A stretch of DNA of 64,000 bases, from NCBI GenBank assembly GCA_965197825.1, contig CBDANW010000003.1:2170001-2234000 (forward strand), read 5' to 3'. The notes under the pieces are model-generated. The model made no database searches and was not told the origin of the DNA. It was given only the letters and a program-made list of their open reading frames with translations. Origin of the DNA: CBDANW01 sp965197825 (lineage in GTDB: Bacteria; Acidobacteriota; Vicinamibacteria; Marinacidobacterales; DATDRI01). The position numbers were made by a program, and so were the translations under genes. How positions within the stretch are numbered: position 1 is the stretch's first letter; each line of letters opens with the position of its first letter. This document shows positions 9,368 through 17,392 of the stretch, piece after piece.

Positions 9368-10278
9368 GACTTCGCGTTAATCCGGGAAGTGCGGCCAACG
9401 CGTCGAAACCAGAGCGCGCCGCACCCCTCTCGATCCTTCGCCCGAGCTGTCCGCAATGTCGGGACGCGAAGTTTTCGTGAAGTGTGAGAACCTCCAACGC
9501 ACTGGATCTTTCAAGATCCGAGGCGCGACGGCGAAGATGACCTTGCTCAGCAAGGACGAGATGCGCCGCGGTGTCGTCGCGGCTTCCGCGGGCAATCACG
9601 GGCAGGGTGTTGCCTGGATCGCACGCGAGATGGGAATCGAAGCCACCGTCTACGTGCTCTCGGTCATCCCGAGCACGAAACGGGAAGCGATCGAGCGTTT
9701 CGGCGCCAAGGTCATTGTCGGTCGGCACGAAGCCTACGATGCCGCGGAGGCGAAGGCTCTGGAGGCTTGCGAGAGAGAAGGCAAGGCCTGGATCTCTCCG
9801 TACGATGCCCCCCCTGGTCATGGCCGGGGCGGGTACGACCGGATGCGAAATCTTCGAGGAGCTCGATGACCTCGACGCGTTGCTGATCCCAGTTGGTGGA
9901 GGAGGGCTCGCAGTAGGCGTGTCCATCGCGGCCAGAGCCATGTCGCCTTCGACGCGGATCGTGGGGGTCAACACGTCTGCCTCCCCGGCCTTCCACCTGT
10001 CCCGCCTAGACGGAAAGGCTCGGCTCACACTCGAGTCGAAACCAACCTTAGCGGAAGGGCTGGAAGGTGGGATCTCGCAGAGGGTTTTCGAGCTCGCGGA
10101 CAAGTATATCGATGACGTGATTGTCGCCATCGAGGGTTCTGCGGCCGTGGTCGTGGCGGCTCTACTGGACGGTCTCGTCGACCCGAAACTGAGACGTGTG
10201 GGACTGCTGTTCACCGGTGGGAACATCGACTACGCCCGGCTGAGAAAGATTATCCAAACACAGAGCTTGACGTCCTGA
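9368..10278 (+). pseudogene. PLP-dependent threonine/serine dehydratase-like, frameshifted
   Basis: The PLP lysine motif KCENLQRTGSFKIRGA lies at 9480-9530, the phosphate-binding ASAGNHGQG near 9585 and the glycine loop PVGGGG near 9890. This is the fold-II serine/threonine dehydratase family, which makes 2-oxobutyrate from threonine. The frame of 9402-9815 (…AWISPYDAP) changes at a run of seven C (about 9814-9820) and continues as LVMAGAGTTGCEIFEEL to the stop at 10276-10278. Six C would keep the frame. A second frame break seems to lie near 9395, where an IREVRPTR start gives way to ETRARRTPL. A homopolymer sequencing error could explain the first break. There is no ACT domain, so it would be the catabolic type. 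Confidence 0.8.
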
Positions 10279-10290
10279 ACGCGACGACGT

Positions 10291-10731
10291 TCAGGAGACG
10301 TGCGGACCGGGCCGGTAGGCAGGCTCCTCGACGTTTCGCATATCGTCGGGCTGGAGCGGGTTCTGGCGCGCGCCGTACCCAAGCAGGTCGACGGCGAGGG
10401 TCATCATCACCACTCGCTGGATGAGCTTTTTCTCCGCTTGATCCTGACCCACGAAAACCAAGCCCAAGCCGGCGGGGATCACCTTGTGGTGTCCCTGGAT
10501 TTCGGCACTGCGACGGGCTACCACCGCTTGGAGCGGCTGCGTCTTGGGATCGCCGGGGATGTCGAGCTCGAGATGAACCTTTTCGCCCTTCTCCAACGCC
10601 AGATCCGTGGCCACGAAGGCGCCGGCATTGTTTAAATCGACCAGCTGGCCTTCTGATAGTTTTCCCGAGGCGAGAATGTGAACCTTGATCTCCCCTTCAG
10701 TTCGTACCCGAGGCTGTCGTCGACGATCCAT
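10291..10731 (-). CDS. PilZ-domain protein
   Basis: This 146-residue protein starts at ATG 10731, preceded by a GAGGAG ribosome site. It is essentially one PilZ beta-barrel: the N-terminal DRRRQPRVRTEGEIKVHI holds an RxxxR-like motif, and LVDLNNAGAFVATD corresponds to the D/NxSxxG motif, with Gly kept and Ser replaced by Asn. PilZ domains bind cyclic di-GMP and modulate motility or exopolysaccharide partners, but the partner is unknown. The altered second motif makes c-di-GMP binding uncertain. Confidence 0.85.
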   Translation of the reverse strand: MDRRRQPRVRTEGEIKVHILASGKLSEGQLVDLNNAGAFVATDLALEKGEKVHLELDIPGDPKTQPLQAVVARRSAEIQGHHKVIPAGLGLVFVGQDQAEKKLIQRVVMMTLAVDLLGYGARQNPLQPDDMRNVEEPAYRPGPHVS

Positions 10732-11239
10732 GGGAATCTCCTCTCCCCCTGACCTTGCTCTCTTCTCTCTTGTGCAAAACTCGTTCCGTCGCGAACCAGT
10801 GGGCCAACCTCCCAAGTGACTGATAAGACTACGGTTAACATTTTGACCGGTGGCGCACGCTGTGGGATCTACACCGCAGTCCGAGTGAAAAACACACAGG
10901 GGCCGGGGGCTTCGAAACCGCGAGGAGCCCGGATGGGGAGGCTCAGAAAGGAAAGAGCGAGTCAGTACGGGGATGTCCTAGGTTGGCAGTGCAGTAGCAT
11001 GCGGGCGGGGGCTGACATCCCAGTGCCTACCCATGCGGACATAGACGTCTCGAACGGGGGGGCGGGAGAAGAGCGGGAGTTGTTCCGGGCGCGTCACCAA
11101 CGCCGTGCCGCTCCAAGCAGCGCTCGAAACGAGCCGTTCTGGACAGGAGTGCATCAAGGTCGGCTCCCACCTGCTGTTCCTCGAAGAAGTTGTCGAGCGT
11201 GACATGAGCAACCTGCTGCGTTTCGCGTTTCATCGTGTG
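10732..11239 (-). other. 508-bp gap with one doubtful small ORF
   Basis: Downstream of the DUF3467 gene a minus-strand frame (11233-11027) encodes MKRETQQVAHVTLDNFFEEQ and a further 48 residues. Its start is 7 bp beyond the DUF3467 stop, and the N-terminal half looks protein-like. A frame change near 11100 would extend it as PEQLPLFSRPP. I recognise no family. The rest, towards 10732, shows no convincing gene, hairpin or repeat. Confidence 0.3.
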
Positions 11240-11560
11240 CTAGTGCACCTGCTTCTTTCCCCAGCCGACGTTGGAGTATGCGTCCTGAAAGATGCGCATG
11301 TTCTCCTGTAGCGCGGCCATCAGAGCGGGTATGAGCTGAACGGGAACCACGACCTTGACTCTGACCGGGGCTTGGACGACCTGCGTCGAGCCGTCTTGTG
11401 CTTTTTTGACCTCGCGCTCGGAGATCGGAATCATCTCGCAGAACGTCAGCGTGAAGTCGAACGGCGTGTGGGCAATCGCACAGAAATTCGCATAGACCCG
11501 CTCGGTCGCCTCGACCTCACTGGGAACGACGGTAAAGTTGATCGACTTTTTTTGCTCCAT
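11240..11560 (-). CDS. DUF3467 family protein
   Basis: This 106-residue single-domain protein reads INFTVVPSEVEATERVYANF followed by AHTPFDFTLTFCE and a C-terminal VVVPVQLIPALMAALQENMR helix. That is the DUF3467 layout: YANF, then HTP-x(2)-F, then the PxxxxxLxxAL helix. Function is unknown; such proteins occur in many phyla. It ends 7 bp before a possible small downstream ORF and begins 68 bp after lexA in the same orientation. Confidence 0.85.
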   Translation of the reverse strand: MEQKKSINFTVVPSEVEATERVYANFCAIAHTPFDFTLTFCEMIPISEREVKKAQDGSTQVVQAPVRVKVVVPVQLIPALMAALQENMRIFQDAYSNVGWGKKQVH

Positions 11561-11628
11561 GACTCGGTCCTCTCTTCCCTTTCAGGGCTTTCAGGATTGT
11601 CAGTACTGACAGGGTTGAGCCTCGGGCG

Positions 11629-12231
11629 TCAGTACTTCCGCATGAGGCCAATGACCACACCCTGGATCTTCACGTCTTCTTCTTTGGCCAAGATGGGTTT
11701 CATAGTCGGGTGAGCGGGCTGCAGCCGGATCTGTCCTTTTTCCCGGTAGTACTTCTTCAAGGTGGCGTTCTCCCCTTGAAGGAGCGCGACGACCATCTCT
11801 CCGTTACGCGCTGAGGCCCGGTTCTCCACGATGACGTAGTCGCCGTCGCGCACCTGGTCCTCGACCATCGACTCCCCCTTGACCCGGAGGACGCAGACGT
11901 CTCGACGCCCAATCATGTCTTCTGGTACGGCTACCACCTCGTTGGTACGGATGGCCTCGATCGGCTGTCCGGCGGAGATCAGGCCGATGAGGGGCACGTC
12001 CCGAGCTTCCGGTCTCGATTCCGTGGGAACGACCTCGATGGCCCGGGCGCGGTTCCAGTGACGATGGATGAGTCCCTTCTCCTCTAGGTGGACGAGGTGC
12101 TTGTGAATCGTGGATATGGAGTTGAGCTTGAAGTGCTGGCTGATTTCAACGAGGCTCGGAGCATAGCCGTTTTTTCGAATGGACTCGCCGATATAGTCCA
12201 AGATCTGTTTCTGGCGTTTCGTAAGGATCAT
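11629..12231 (-). CDS. lexA: LexA SOS repressor
   Basis: LexA represses DNA-damage genes and self-cleaves with RecA. The 200-residue chain starts at ATG 12231, behind GGGAGG. The winged helix is at 1-68 (LTKRQKQILDYIGESIRKNG; SISTIHKHLVHLEEKG). The Ala-Gly cleavage site is at 87-88 (GLISAGQPIEA), the catalytic Ser at 121 (KGESMVED) and the Lys at 159 (NATLKKYYRE). All residues needed for autocleavage are present and the length is normal. An imperfect palindrome 53 bp upstream may be its operator. Confidence 0.95.
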   Translation of the reverse strand: MILTKRQKQILDYIGESIRKNGYAPSLVEISQHFKLNSISTIHKHLVHLEEKGLIHRHWNRARAIEVVPTESRPEARDVPLIGLISAGQPIEAIRTNEVVAVPEDMIGRRDVCVLRVKGESMVEDQVRDGDYVIVENRASARNGEMVVALLQGENATLKKYYREKGQIRLQPAHPTMKPILAKEEDVKIQGVVIGLMRKY

Positions 12232-12284
12232 GGCAATGCCTCCCGCTTGATCCATATTTAACGAAAGAAAAGAGAAATAGCAAG

Positions 12285-12305
12285 GGAAATTTAGAGAAAT
12301 TTTCC
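12285..12305. promoter_or_regulatory. Imperfect palindrome between lexA and phhB
   Basis: GGAAATTT and AAATTTTCC face each other across AGAG in the 120-bp divergent gap, just upstream of lexA. It could be a repressor site for lexA autoregulation or for phhB. It does not match the GTTC-type or CTGT-type LexA boxes I know, so the assignment is only positional. A TATAAA near 12311 may be part of the phhB promoter. Confidence 0.3.
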
Positions 12306-12351
12306 ATGCTATAAATAGACTGATCGAGAAAGGCAACGGAAGGAGGCGCGA

Positions 12352-12714
12352 ATGGCCAAGGATCTAGCGAAAATGGAGTGCGTGCCCTGCAAAGGAGGCG
12401 TCCCTCCCCTGAAGGGGAGCGAACTAGCAGAGTTGGAGCAAAGACTGGAAGGCTCCTGGCGGACCGTCGACCAGCACCATCTGGAAAAAGAGTTTACTTT
12501 CAAGGACTTCCGCGAGGCGCTCGCGTTTACAAACGAGGTCGGCGAGCTGGCGGAATCCCAGGGGCACCACCCCGATATCTATCTGGCCTGGGGAAGGGTG
12601 AAGCTCACCATTTGGACGCACAAGATCGATGGTTTAACCGAGAGTGATTTCGTCCTGGCGGCGAAGGTGGATGCGCTACCGGGTGTGGGGGGTGTCAGGA
12701 CTCGACCACGGTGA
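12352..12714 (+). CDS. phhB: Pterin-4a-carbinolamine dehydratase
   Basis: This small enzyme dehydrates 4a-hydroxytetrahydrobiopterin (EC 4.2.1.96), recycling the cofactor of aromatic amino-acid hydroxylases. It has 120 residues, normal for the family. The active-site signature is QGHHPDIYLAWGRVKLTIWT, with the double His, preceded by KEFTFKDFREALAF. A GGAGG site precedes ATG 12352. No phenylalanine hydroxylase lies nearby. Its last 20 bases overlap the convergent GAF gene. Confidence 0.93.
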   Translation: MAKDLAKMECVPCKGGVPPLKGSELAELEQRLEGSWRTVDQHHLEKEFTFKDFREALAFTNEVGELAESQGHHPDIYLAWGRVKLTIWTHKIDGLTESDFVLAAKVDALPGVGGVRTRPR

Positions 12715-13486
12715 GGAGAACGCTTTGCATCAACCGGAGCCGAGCGTTCTCGATGGCGATCGAGGCGTGCTGAGCGAAAATGGTGGCCATGCGCATGTGG
12801 TAGTCCGTGAATTGCAGCTCGGGATCGTCCGTCACGATCCCGACGTTGAGAACGCCTAGGAGACTATCGCGTAGCTGAAGCAGAACGGAGAGCGAAAACC
12901 GTACAGACTCATCGTGTGCGGTGAGGCTCACGAAACGGCCGTCGTCTGCCGCGGGGCCGTTCAACAACACGGACTCTCGGTTTGCGGCCACCCAACCTGC
13001 TACGCCATCTCCCAACCGTTGCTTCGTTAGGGCCACGATATCCTCGCCGATGCCCTCAGCGGCGACCATCACGAGGTGCTCTTCCTCTTCGTCCACCAGC
13101 ATCAAGGAACCTCGGTTTCCCCCGACCAGCTCCAACCCCGCGGTGAGGACCGCCGCAAAGGTCCTTTCCGGCACGGCGCCCGCGTTGACCGCGCTGATCG
13201 CGCGATACAACCCGGAGAGCTCCTTGAGGCGGGTTTCCAGATCGGCCGACTTGTCCTGCTCTTGCGAAAGCTCTCGCCTGAGGTCCATCTGTCGCCGTCT
13301 GAGCCGCCGTTCCTTACTCACTGCGTAGAGACAGGCGGAGAGGGAAACGATGACCAGCAAGGGAATAGTGCCGCCCTGACCCTGCTGGAATGAGAGGAAG
13401 CCGATCACCGCCAGGAGCACGAGCAGAAGCCAGAGAACGAAGTGAAAGATCTCGGTCCTCTGCTTGTCGAGCCGCTTGACGTCCAT
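12695..13486 (-). CDS. Membrane-anchored GAF-domain protein
   Basis: The 263-residue protein has two adjacent N-terminal membrane helices (about 12-32 FHFVLWLLLVLLAVIGFL; 38-55 TIPLLVIVSLSACLYAV) and a basic coiled-coil linker (60-95, RRLRRRQMDLRRELSQEQ). A cytosolic GAF domain follows (about 100-255: LELVGGNRGSLMLVDEEEEH, LGDGVAGWVAANRESVL). No output domain is fused, so it may sense a ligand and signal through a partner. It overlaps the end of phhB tail-to-tail. Confidence 0.85.
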   Translation of the reverse strand: MDVKRLDKQRTEIFHFVLWLLLVLLAVIGFLSFQQGQGGTIPLLVIVSLSACLYAVSKERRLRRRQMDLRRELSQEQDKSADLETRLKELSGLYRAISAVNAGAVPERTFAAVLTAGLELVGGNRGSLMLVDEEEEHLVMVAAEGIGEDIVALTKQRLGDGVAGWVAANRESVLLNGPAADDGRFVSLTAHDESVRFSLSVLLQLRDSLLGVLNVGIVTDDPELQFTDYHMRMATIFAQHASIAIENARLRLMQSVLLTVVES

Positions 13487-13588
13487 ACACGAGCCCCCTG
13501 GCAGCGTTTTCCTATGTGCTATTCGGTTTTATGGCTTGCCTTTAGGGTACAAGATCCGGGGGTTTCCCACAACTGCAGCTCCGGGGGG

Positions 13589-14013
13589 GGGGATGTCCCG
13601 GCCGCTGTTGAATTTGGTCGGGTAGCGGCGGCACCTGTGAATACTCTTAGGCAGCAAACTCATCGCTGTCAAGAGATTTCTGTTTGCTTCTAAGCGCGTG
13701 AACGAGAGCGCCCATATGGCGATAGCCTTTGATACGCCGGAACTTTTTCTGCGCGGTGACGACGCCAAGAGCGGTCCATCGGCGAACCATGGAAGGACTC
13801 TTCCAACGCTTGACGTTTCTCGATACTCTGCGAATGGTTCCGTTGAGATTCTCAATGGCGTTCGTCGTGGCAAGAGACTGGCGAAGTAAGGCGGGCAGCG
13901 CGAGCTTCACGACCGTGAGTGTCTCTTCCATCCCTTCACGAAGGCTTCCGGCAGCTTCGTCGTAGCCGTTTCGCTCGAGCCACGACACCAATGCCTGAAG
14001 TCGCTTGCGCGCC
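13589..14013 (-). pseudogene. IS256-A fragment: right end and C-terminal third of the transposase
   Basis: It begins with the IS256-A tip (GGGGATGTCCC) and carries the last 120 or so transposase codons (NAIENLNGTIRRVSRNVKRW to SDEFAA) on the minus strand. It breaks off at 14013, next to cation-transporter sequence. Unlike the copy at 25229 it has no stop after VKRW. Confidence 0.88.
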
Positions 14014-14060
14014 TCCGTCAACAACGAGCGACCCCCGGGCAGACTACTTCTCGCATCCCG

Positions 14061-14224
14061 TCATGTCACGCACCGTTGCCGAAAGGACACCTCAAGCTCC
14101 CGTGCCGTTTTCAGCTTTGCCCACCCGAGGAAGGGCATCACTGCCAGCGAAACCGCGGTCAAGACGATTCCGACCGTGCTCTCTTGGGCGGGCTCGCCGA
14201 ATCCGAGAAGGCGGCGTCCTGCTC
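14061..14224 (-). pseudogene. Cation-efflux (CDF-like) membrane protein, 3' part
   Basis: It reads AGRRLLGFGEPAQESTVGIV then LTAVSLAVMPFLGWAKLKTA, typical of a cation diffusion facilitator around the third and fourth helices. The frame ends at 14061, after which IS256-A debris begins. It joins in frame to 15488-15704 when the IS3 element and one CTC duplicate are removed. Confidence 0.65.
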
Positions 14225-15134
14225 TGACCTTGCCCAGGAAAAGTGGACAGGTTGATTGTCTCGCATGAGCCGTTTTGAGGTCATGAATCCGTTCGAACAC
14301 CATTGGGCTGTTGTAATCGAGTGACGAGTGGAGTCGATACGGATTGTAGAACCCCTCGATGTAGCTCGCGACCGCGTCTTTGGCCATACGTCGTGTTGGC
14401 CAACTACACCGGTGGAGGAGCTCGGGCTTGAGCGTGCCTAAGAAGCTCTCGGTCACGGCGTTGTCCCAGCAATCACCCTTGCGGCTCATCGAGCACACGA
14501 TGCCGTACTCATCGAGCACGGCCTGGTAGGTCGCAGCCGCGTATTGAGTACCACGGTCTGAATGATGCACCAAGCCACTTTCCGGCAGGCGGCGCCCCAA
14601 GGCCATGTGAAGCGCCTCGAGAGCAAGCTCCGCGCGCAGGTGGGGCTGCATCGCCCAGCCTACGACACGACGCGAGAACAGATCGAGGATGACCGCCAAG
14701 TAGAGCCAGCCTTCCCAAGTCCGGATGTAGGTTATGTCCGTCACCCAGAACTGGTTCGGTCGTTCGGCTTCGAAGTTCCGGCCGAGCACGTTGGGTGCGA
14801 TGGGGCGATCGTGCTTGCTGTCGGTCGTGCGGCGAAAACGCTTGCTGGGCAGACCCTGCAGGCCCATCTCACGCATCAGCCGTGCCACTCGCTGCTTGCC
14901 TACCTCGACGTTCTCCCCGTCAAGCTGGCGACGTACACGCTCCCTGCCGTAGGTACCACGGCTATGGGCGTGGATCGCTTGGATGCGCAGCTTCAGCTTC
15001 CCATCCTCACACTGTCGCTTGCTGGGCGCGCGCTTCATCTGAGCGTAGTAGCCGCTGGTCGATACCCTCAGAACTCGGCACATCACCCGCACCGGGTAGT
15101 TGGCCCGCTCCGCGTGAATGAATTTGAATCTCAT
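14061..15134 (-). CDS. IS3 OrfB transposase with mutated stop, read through into host gene
   Basis: The rve-fold transposase has the DDE residues in FWVTDITYIRTWEGW, SGLVHHSDRGTQYA and SRKGDCWDNAVTESFLGTLK, after an HTH_21-like N-terminus. In the copy at 48208 the frame ends TAHAR then TAA. Here that codon is CAA, so translation continues through the IS tip into the cation-efflux remnant and ends at 14061 (357 instead of 292 residues). The start ATG overlaps the orfA stop. The catalytic core is intact, but the added hydrophobic tail may disturb it. Confidence 0.85.
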   Translation of the reverse strand: MRFKFIHAERANYPVRVMCRVLRVSTSGYYAQMKRAPSKRQCEDGKLKLRIQAIHAHSRGTYGRERVRRQLDGENVEVGKQRVARLMREMGLQGLPSKRFRRTTDSKHDRPIAPNVLGRNFEAERPNQFWVTDITYIRTWEGWLYLAVILDLFSRRVVGWAMQPHLRAELALEALHMALGRRLPESGLVHHSDRGTQYAAATYQAVLDEYGIVCSMSRKGDCWDNAVTESFLGTLKPELLHRCSWPTRRMAKDAVASYIEGFYNPYRLHSSLDYNSPMVFERIHDLKTAHARQSTCPLFLGKVRAGRRLLGFGEPAQESTVGIVLTAVSLAVMPFLGWAKLKTARELEVSFRQRCVT

Positions 15135-15427
15135 TCGCTTTCCTTCGCGAAGAAGGCCGCCGCCTTTTTTAATATTTCTCGCTCTTGCTCCAACGTACGC
15201 ACTCGACGCCGTAGCGAACGGAGCTCATCACGTTCCGCCGTCGTCAGAGCCTCGCGTGGACCTTCACCGTGATCAACTTTGTATTGTTTCACCCAGTTTC
15301 GAAGGGCCGATTCCGTCAGGTCCAGTTCCTTAGCGACCTGACCGATGCTGCGCTCGCCCTCCCTGAACAGCCGGACCGCTTCCTTCTTGAACTCCCCCGT
15401 GAACTTCCTGCGTCGTCGTTCTCCCAT
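15131..15427 (-). CDS. IS3 OrfA
   Basis: This 98-residue DNA-binding subunit has an N-terminal helix-turn-helix (RRRKFTGEFKKEAVRLFREG; VAKELDLTESALRNWVKQYK) and a C-terminal leucine zipper (LRSLRRRVRTLEQEREILKK). ATG 15427 is chosen over two upstream in-frame ATGs because homology to OrfA proteins starts there. The last codons overlap orfB by four bases. Confidence 0.85.
   Translation of the reverse strand: MGERRRRKFTGEFKKEAVRLFREGERSIGQVAKELDLTESALRNWVKQYKVDHGEGPREALTTAERDELRSLRRRVRTLEQEREILKKAAAFFAKESE
15164..15170 (-). promoter_or_regulatory. Programmed -1 frameshift heptamer A6G
   Basis: AAAAAAG lies 30-odd bases before the orfA stop. It is the classic IS3-family slippery site, allowing an OrfAB fusion transposase. 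The same site is present in the copy at 49116-49122. Confidence 0.6.
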
Positions 15428-15487
15428 GGACGCCTCCAGGCGCATTGTCGCGCCTCGGTTGATGTCCACAAAACCCGGGCAGGGTCA

Positions 15488-15704
15488 CTCCAACGAAAAT
15501 GAAGATGGACAGGGCGATCAGCAACGCTCCGGCAACTAGTGAAGCGCGGCGCTCGAGTTGCTCCGCGCTGGCGAGTGAGTGCCCGTGGAGCTCCCCGTGA
15601 ATGCGCCACCCAACCACCACGCCACTCGCGGTCTCGATGATCAGGCGCGGGTGCTTCCGGTGTCGGTGCCGTCCGCACGAAGCAACGACCCCTCTAGACG
15701 ATAC
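15488..15704 (-). pseudogene. Cation-efflux (CDF-like) membrane protein, 5' part
   Basis: The minus-strand frame reads RKHPRLIIETASGVVVGWRI, SAEQLERRASLVAGALLIAL and SIFIFVG, then continues after the IS3 insertion as AGRRLLGFGEP. The Leu/Ile-rich part is a membrane helix. The 5' end is cut at 15706 by the IS630 insertion, so no start codon is assigned. A metal-export role is inferred from family resemblance only. Confidence 0.6.
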
Positions 15705-15706
15705 TA

Positions 15707-16813
15707 GTGGACTGTAACATTTAAGTGTTTAGTTGTAATATCTCTCTCATGCGAGGGAGAGCCGTTGTGTTGACTCAAGCGGAACATAGGGAGCTTGGCA
15801 AACGAGTTTCGAGCCGTAGCGGTCGAGCGGATGACGCGCGGATCGCTCGGATGTTGCTCTTGCTGGCAGACGGTGCAAGCTATACGCAGGTGCAGCAGAC
15901 GGTGGGCTGCACGGCGCCTTTTATCAGCAAGTGGAAACGCCGATTCTTGGAGGAGCGTCTGGCAGGTCTGTACGCGCGTCACGAGGGGCGTCCGATTCAA
16001 GTGCTCACGCCTCGGATGGAAGCACGGATTCTTTCGTGGACGCAGAAAAAACCGACCGACGGCTCGACTCACTGGAGCACGCGTCGACTTGCGAAGAAGC
16101 TGGGAATCCATCACATGATGGTGGCTCGCACTTGGAAAAAGCATGGTCTCCAGCCACACCGAATTGAGCATTACAAGGCCTCCAACGATCCGGATTTCGA
16201 GACGAAGGCAGCGGATATCATCGGTCTATATATGAATCCACCTCAGCACGCTGCGGTGTTTTGTATTGATGAGAAAACGGCGATCCAAGCCCTGGATCGA
16301 CGGGACCCGATCTTGCCGTTGTCTCCCGGGCGGGCCGAGCGACACGGTTTCGAGTACGTCCGGCATGGAACGCTTTCTCTCTACGCCGCCTTCGACACGA
16401 AGACGGGGGTGGTTTTGGGCAAGACTGTCCGCCGCCATACCAGCCAGGAGTTCGTCGCCTTCTTGGAGCAGCTGGTTGCGAGCCACAAGCGAAAGCGCGA
16501 AATACATGTCATCCTCGACAATCTGTCGGCTCACAAGACCGCCAAGGTCGCACAGTTCCTCGAGGCCAACCCAAAAGTCCGACTCCACTTCACACCCACA
16601 TATTCCTCCTGGCTGAACAAAATCGAACTCTGGTTCTCCAAGATCGAGCGTGCCCTGATCCATCGAGGCGTGTTCACGTCAACCCACGACCTGACCCGCA
16701 AGATCATGCGCTACATTCGCAAGTACAACGAAGACCCCAAGCCCGTGAAGTGGACCTACAACGATCCGTCACGACGCATTAAAACCACTAAACGTTCAGT
16801 TGTTACAATCCAC
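15707..16813 (+). mobile_element. IS630-family element, complete
   Basis: 1107 bp with inverted tips GTGGACTGTAACA and GTGGATTGTAACA, flanked on both sides by TA, the family's target. It carries one intact transposase. The transposase stop codon TAG is completed by the right-hand TA duplicate. Confidence 0.93.
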
Positions 16814-16816
16814 TAG
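15749..16816 (+). CDS. IS630-family transposase
   Basis: About 355 residues from ATG 15749. It has an N-terminal HTH (ARMLLLLADGASYTQVQQTV), a second HTH (THWSTRRLAKKLGIHHMMVA) and a DDE core with Asp in VFCIDEKTAIQALDR, Asp in HVILDNLSAHKT and Glu in SSWLNKIELWFSKIER. There is no frameshift or stop, so this is one of the elements here likely to be active. Confidence 0.93.
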   Translation: MRGRAVVLTQAEHRELGKRVSSRSGRADDARIARMLLLLADGASYTQVQQTVGCTAPFISKWKRRFLEERLAGLYARHEGRPIQVLTPRMEARILSWTQKKPTDGSTHWSTRRLAKKLGIHHMMVARTWKKHGLQPHRIEHYKASNDPDFETKAADIIGLYMNPPQHAAVFCIDEKTAIQALDRRDPILPLSPGRAERHGFEYVRHGTLSLYAAFDTKTGVVLGKTVRRHTSQEFVAFLEQLVASHKRKREIHVILDNLSAHKTAKVAQFLEANPKVRLHFTPTYSSWLNKIELWFSKIERALIHRGVFTSTHDLTRKIMRYIRKYNEDPKPVKWTYNDPSRRIKTTKRSVVTIH

Positions 16817-16827
16817 TTGGAACGGCA

Positions 16828-17334
16828 CTAGCCTGTCCCGAGCCGCCCTGTCCGCAACCATGCCCGCAGGCGACGCTGGTCGTACAAACGGAAACGGAGC
16901 ACCACCCAGACCGTAATGGCTAGACCGATGGCCTCGGTGGTGAGGTTGTAGGGGTTCAAGACACTGTAGACCCAATTCTCCAACGGGAGGTCCCGATACC
17001 CGAACGTGCCGGTGAAGGGCCACAGGGCAACCCACGGGCGCATCCACATTCGGTCGCAAAGCTGGTGTATCCACAGCGCCAGAACGTAGATGAGGGGCTT
17101 GCGCCAGAGGACGAGCACAAGCATCACCAGCAAGTTGACGAGCAGAGAGTGAAAGTAGACCCGCCCGTTGTTCAGCGTCTCCCGAAAGATGACCAACCCG
17201 AGCGGTTTGTCTATCAGGTCGGCGAGCAGCGCGAAGAAAATAACCCAGCGCAGATCGGCTTTGGCCATCGCCCAACGAGCGGGGAGCGTGGCCGAGGCGA
17301 TGTGTCCAAAAACCAGCATAAAAGGCGCGGCCAT
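16828..17334 (-). CDS. YdjM/LexA-binding-type membrane protein (PF04307-like)
   Basis: This 168-residue protein has about four membrane helices. The family hallmarks are an early His in FGHIASATLPAR, Asp in LLADLIDKP, and His in VYFHSLLVNLLVMLV, which may bind metal as in predicted membrane hydrolases. The gene ends 14 bp from the IS630 tip, so it narrowly escaped disruption. It is divergent from the TonB-domain gene. The biochemical role of the family is unknown. Confidence 0.75.
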   Translation of the reverse strand: MAAPFMLVFGHIASATLPARWAMAKADLRWVIFFALLADLIDKPLGLVIFRETLNNGRVYFHSLLVNLLVMLVLVLWRKPLIYVLALWIHQLCDRMWMRPWVALWPFTGTFGYRDLPLENWVYSVLNPYNLTTEAIGLAITVWVVLRFRLYDQRRLRAWLRTGRLGTG

Positions 17335-17392
17335 TCTATGGTCTGGGAACCGATTGTCAACTTCTGAGATATCATGAGCCGAGGATAGTGGA

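Larger units (their letters stand above)
14225..15487 (-). mobile_element. IS3-family element, copy 1 (complete)
   Basis: 1263 bp long, bounded by inverted tips TGACCTTGCCCAGG and TGACCCTGCCCGGG and by a 3-bp duplication CTC. It carries orfA and orfB on the minus strand. Removing it restores the cation-efflux reading frame, proving an insertion. It is the same length as the copy at 48177. Confidence 0.93.

Noticed and set aside
8589..10226. 545-codon open frame on the minus strand across npdG and the dehydratase
   Set aside because: Antisense to clearly recognisable genes; no domain motifs; long antisense frames are expected at this GC content.
10816..11202. 128-codon plus-strand frame between PilZ and DUF3467
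   Set aside because: Low-complexity Arg/Pro-rich translation, no ribosome site, antisense to a more protein-like frame.
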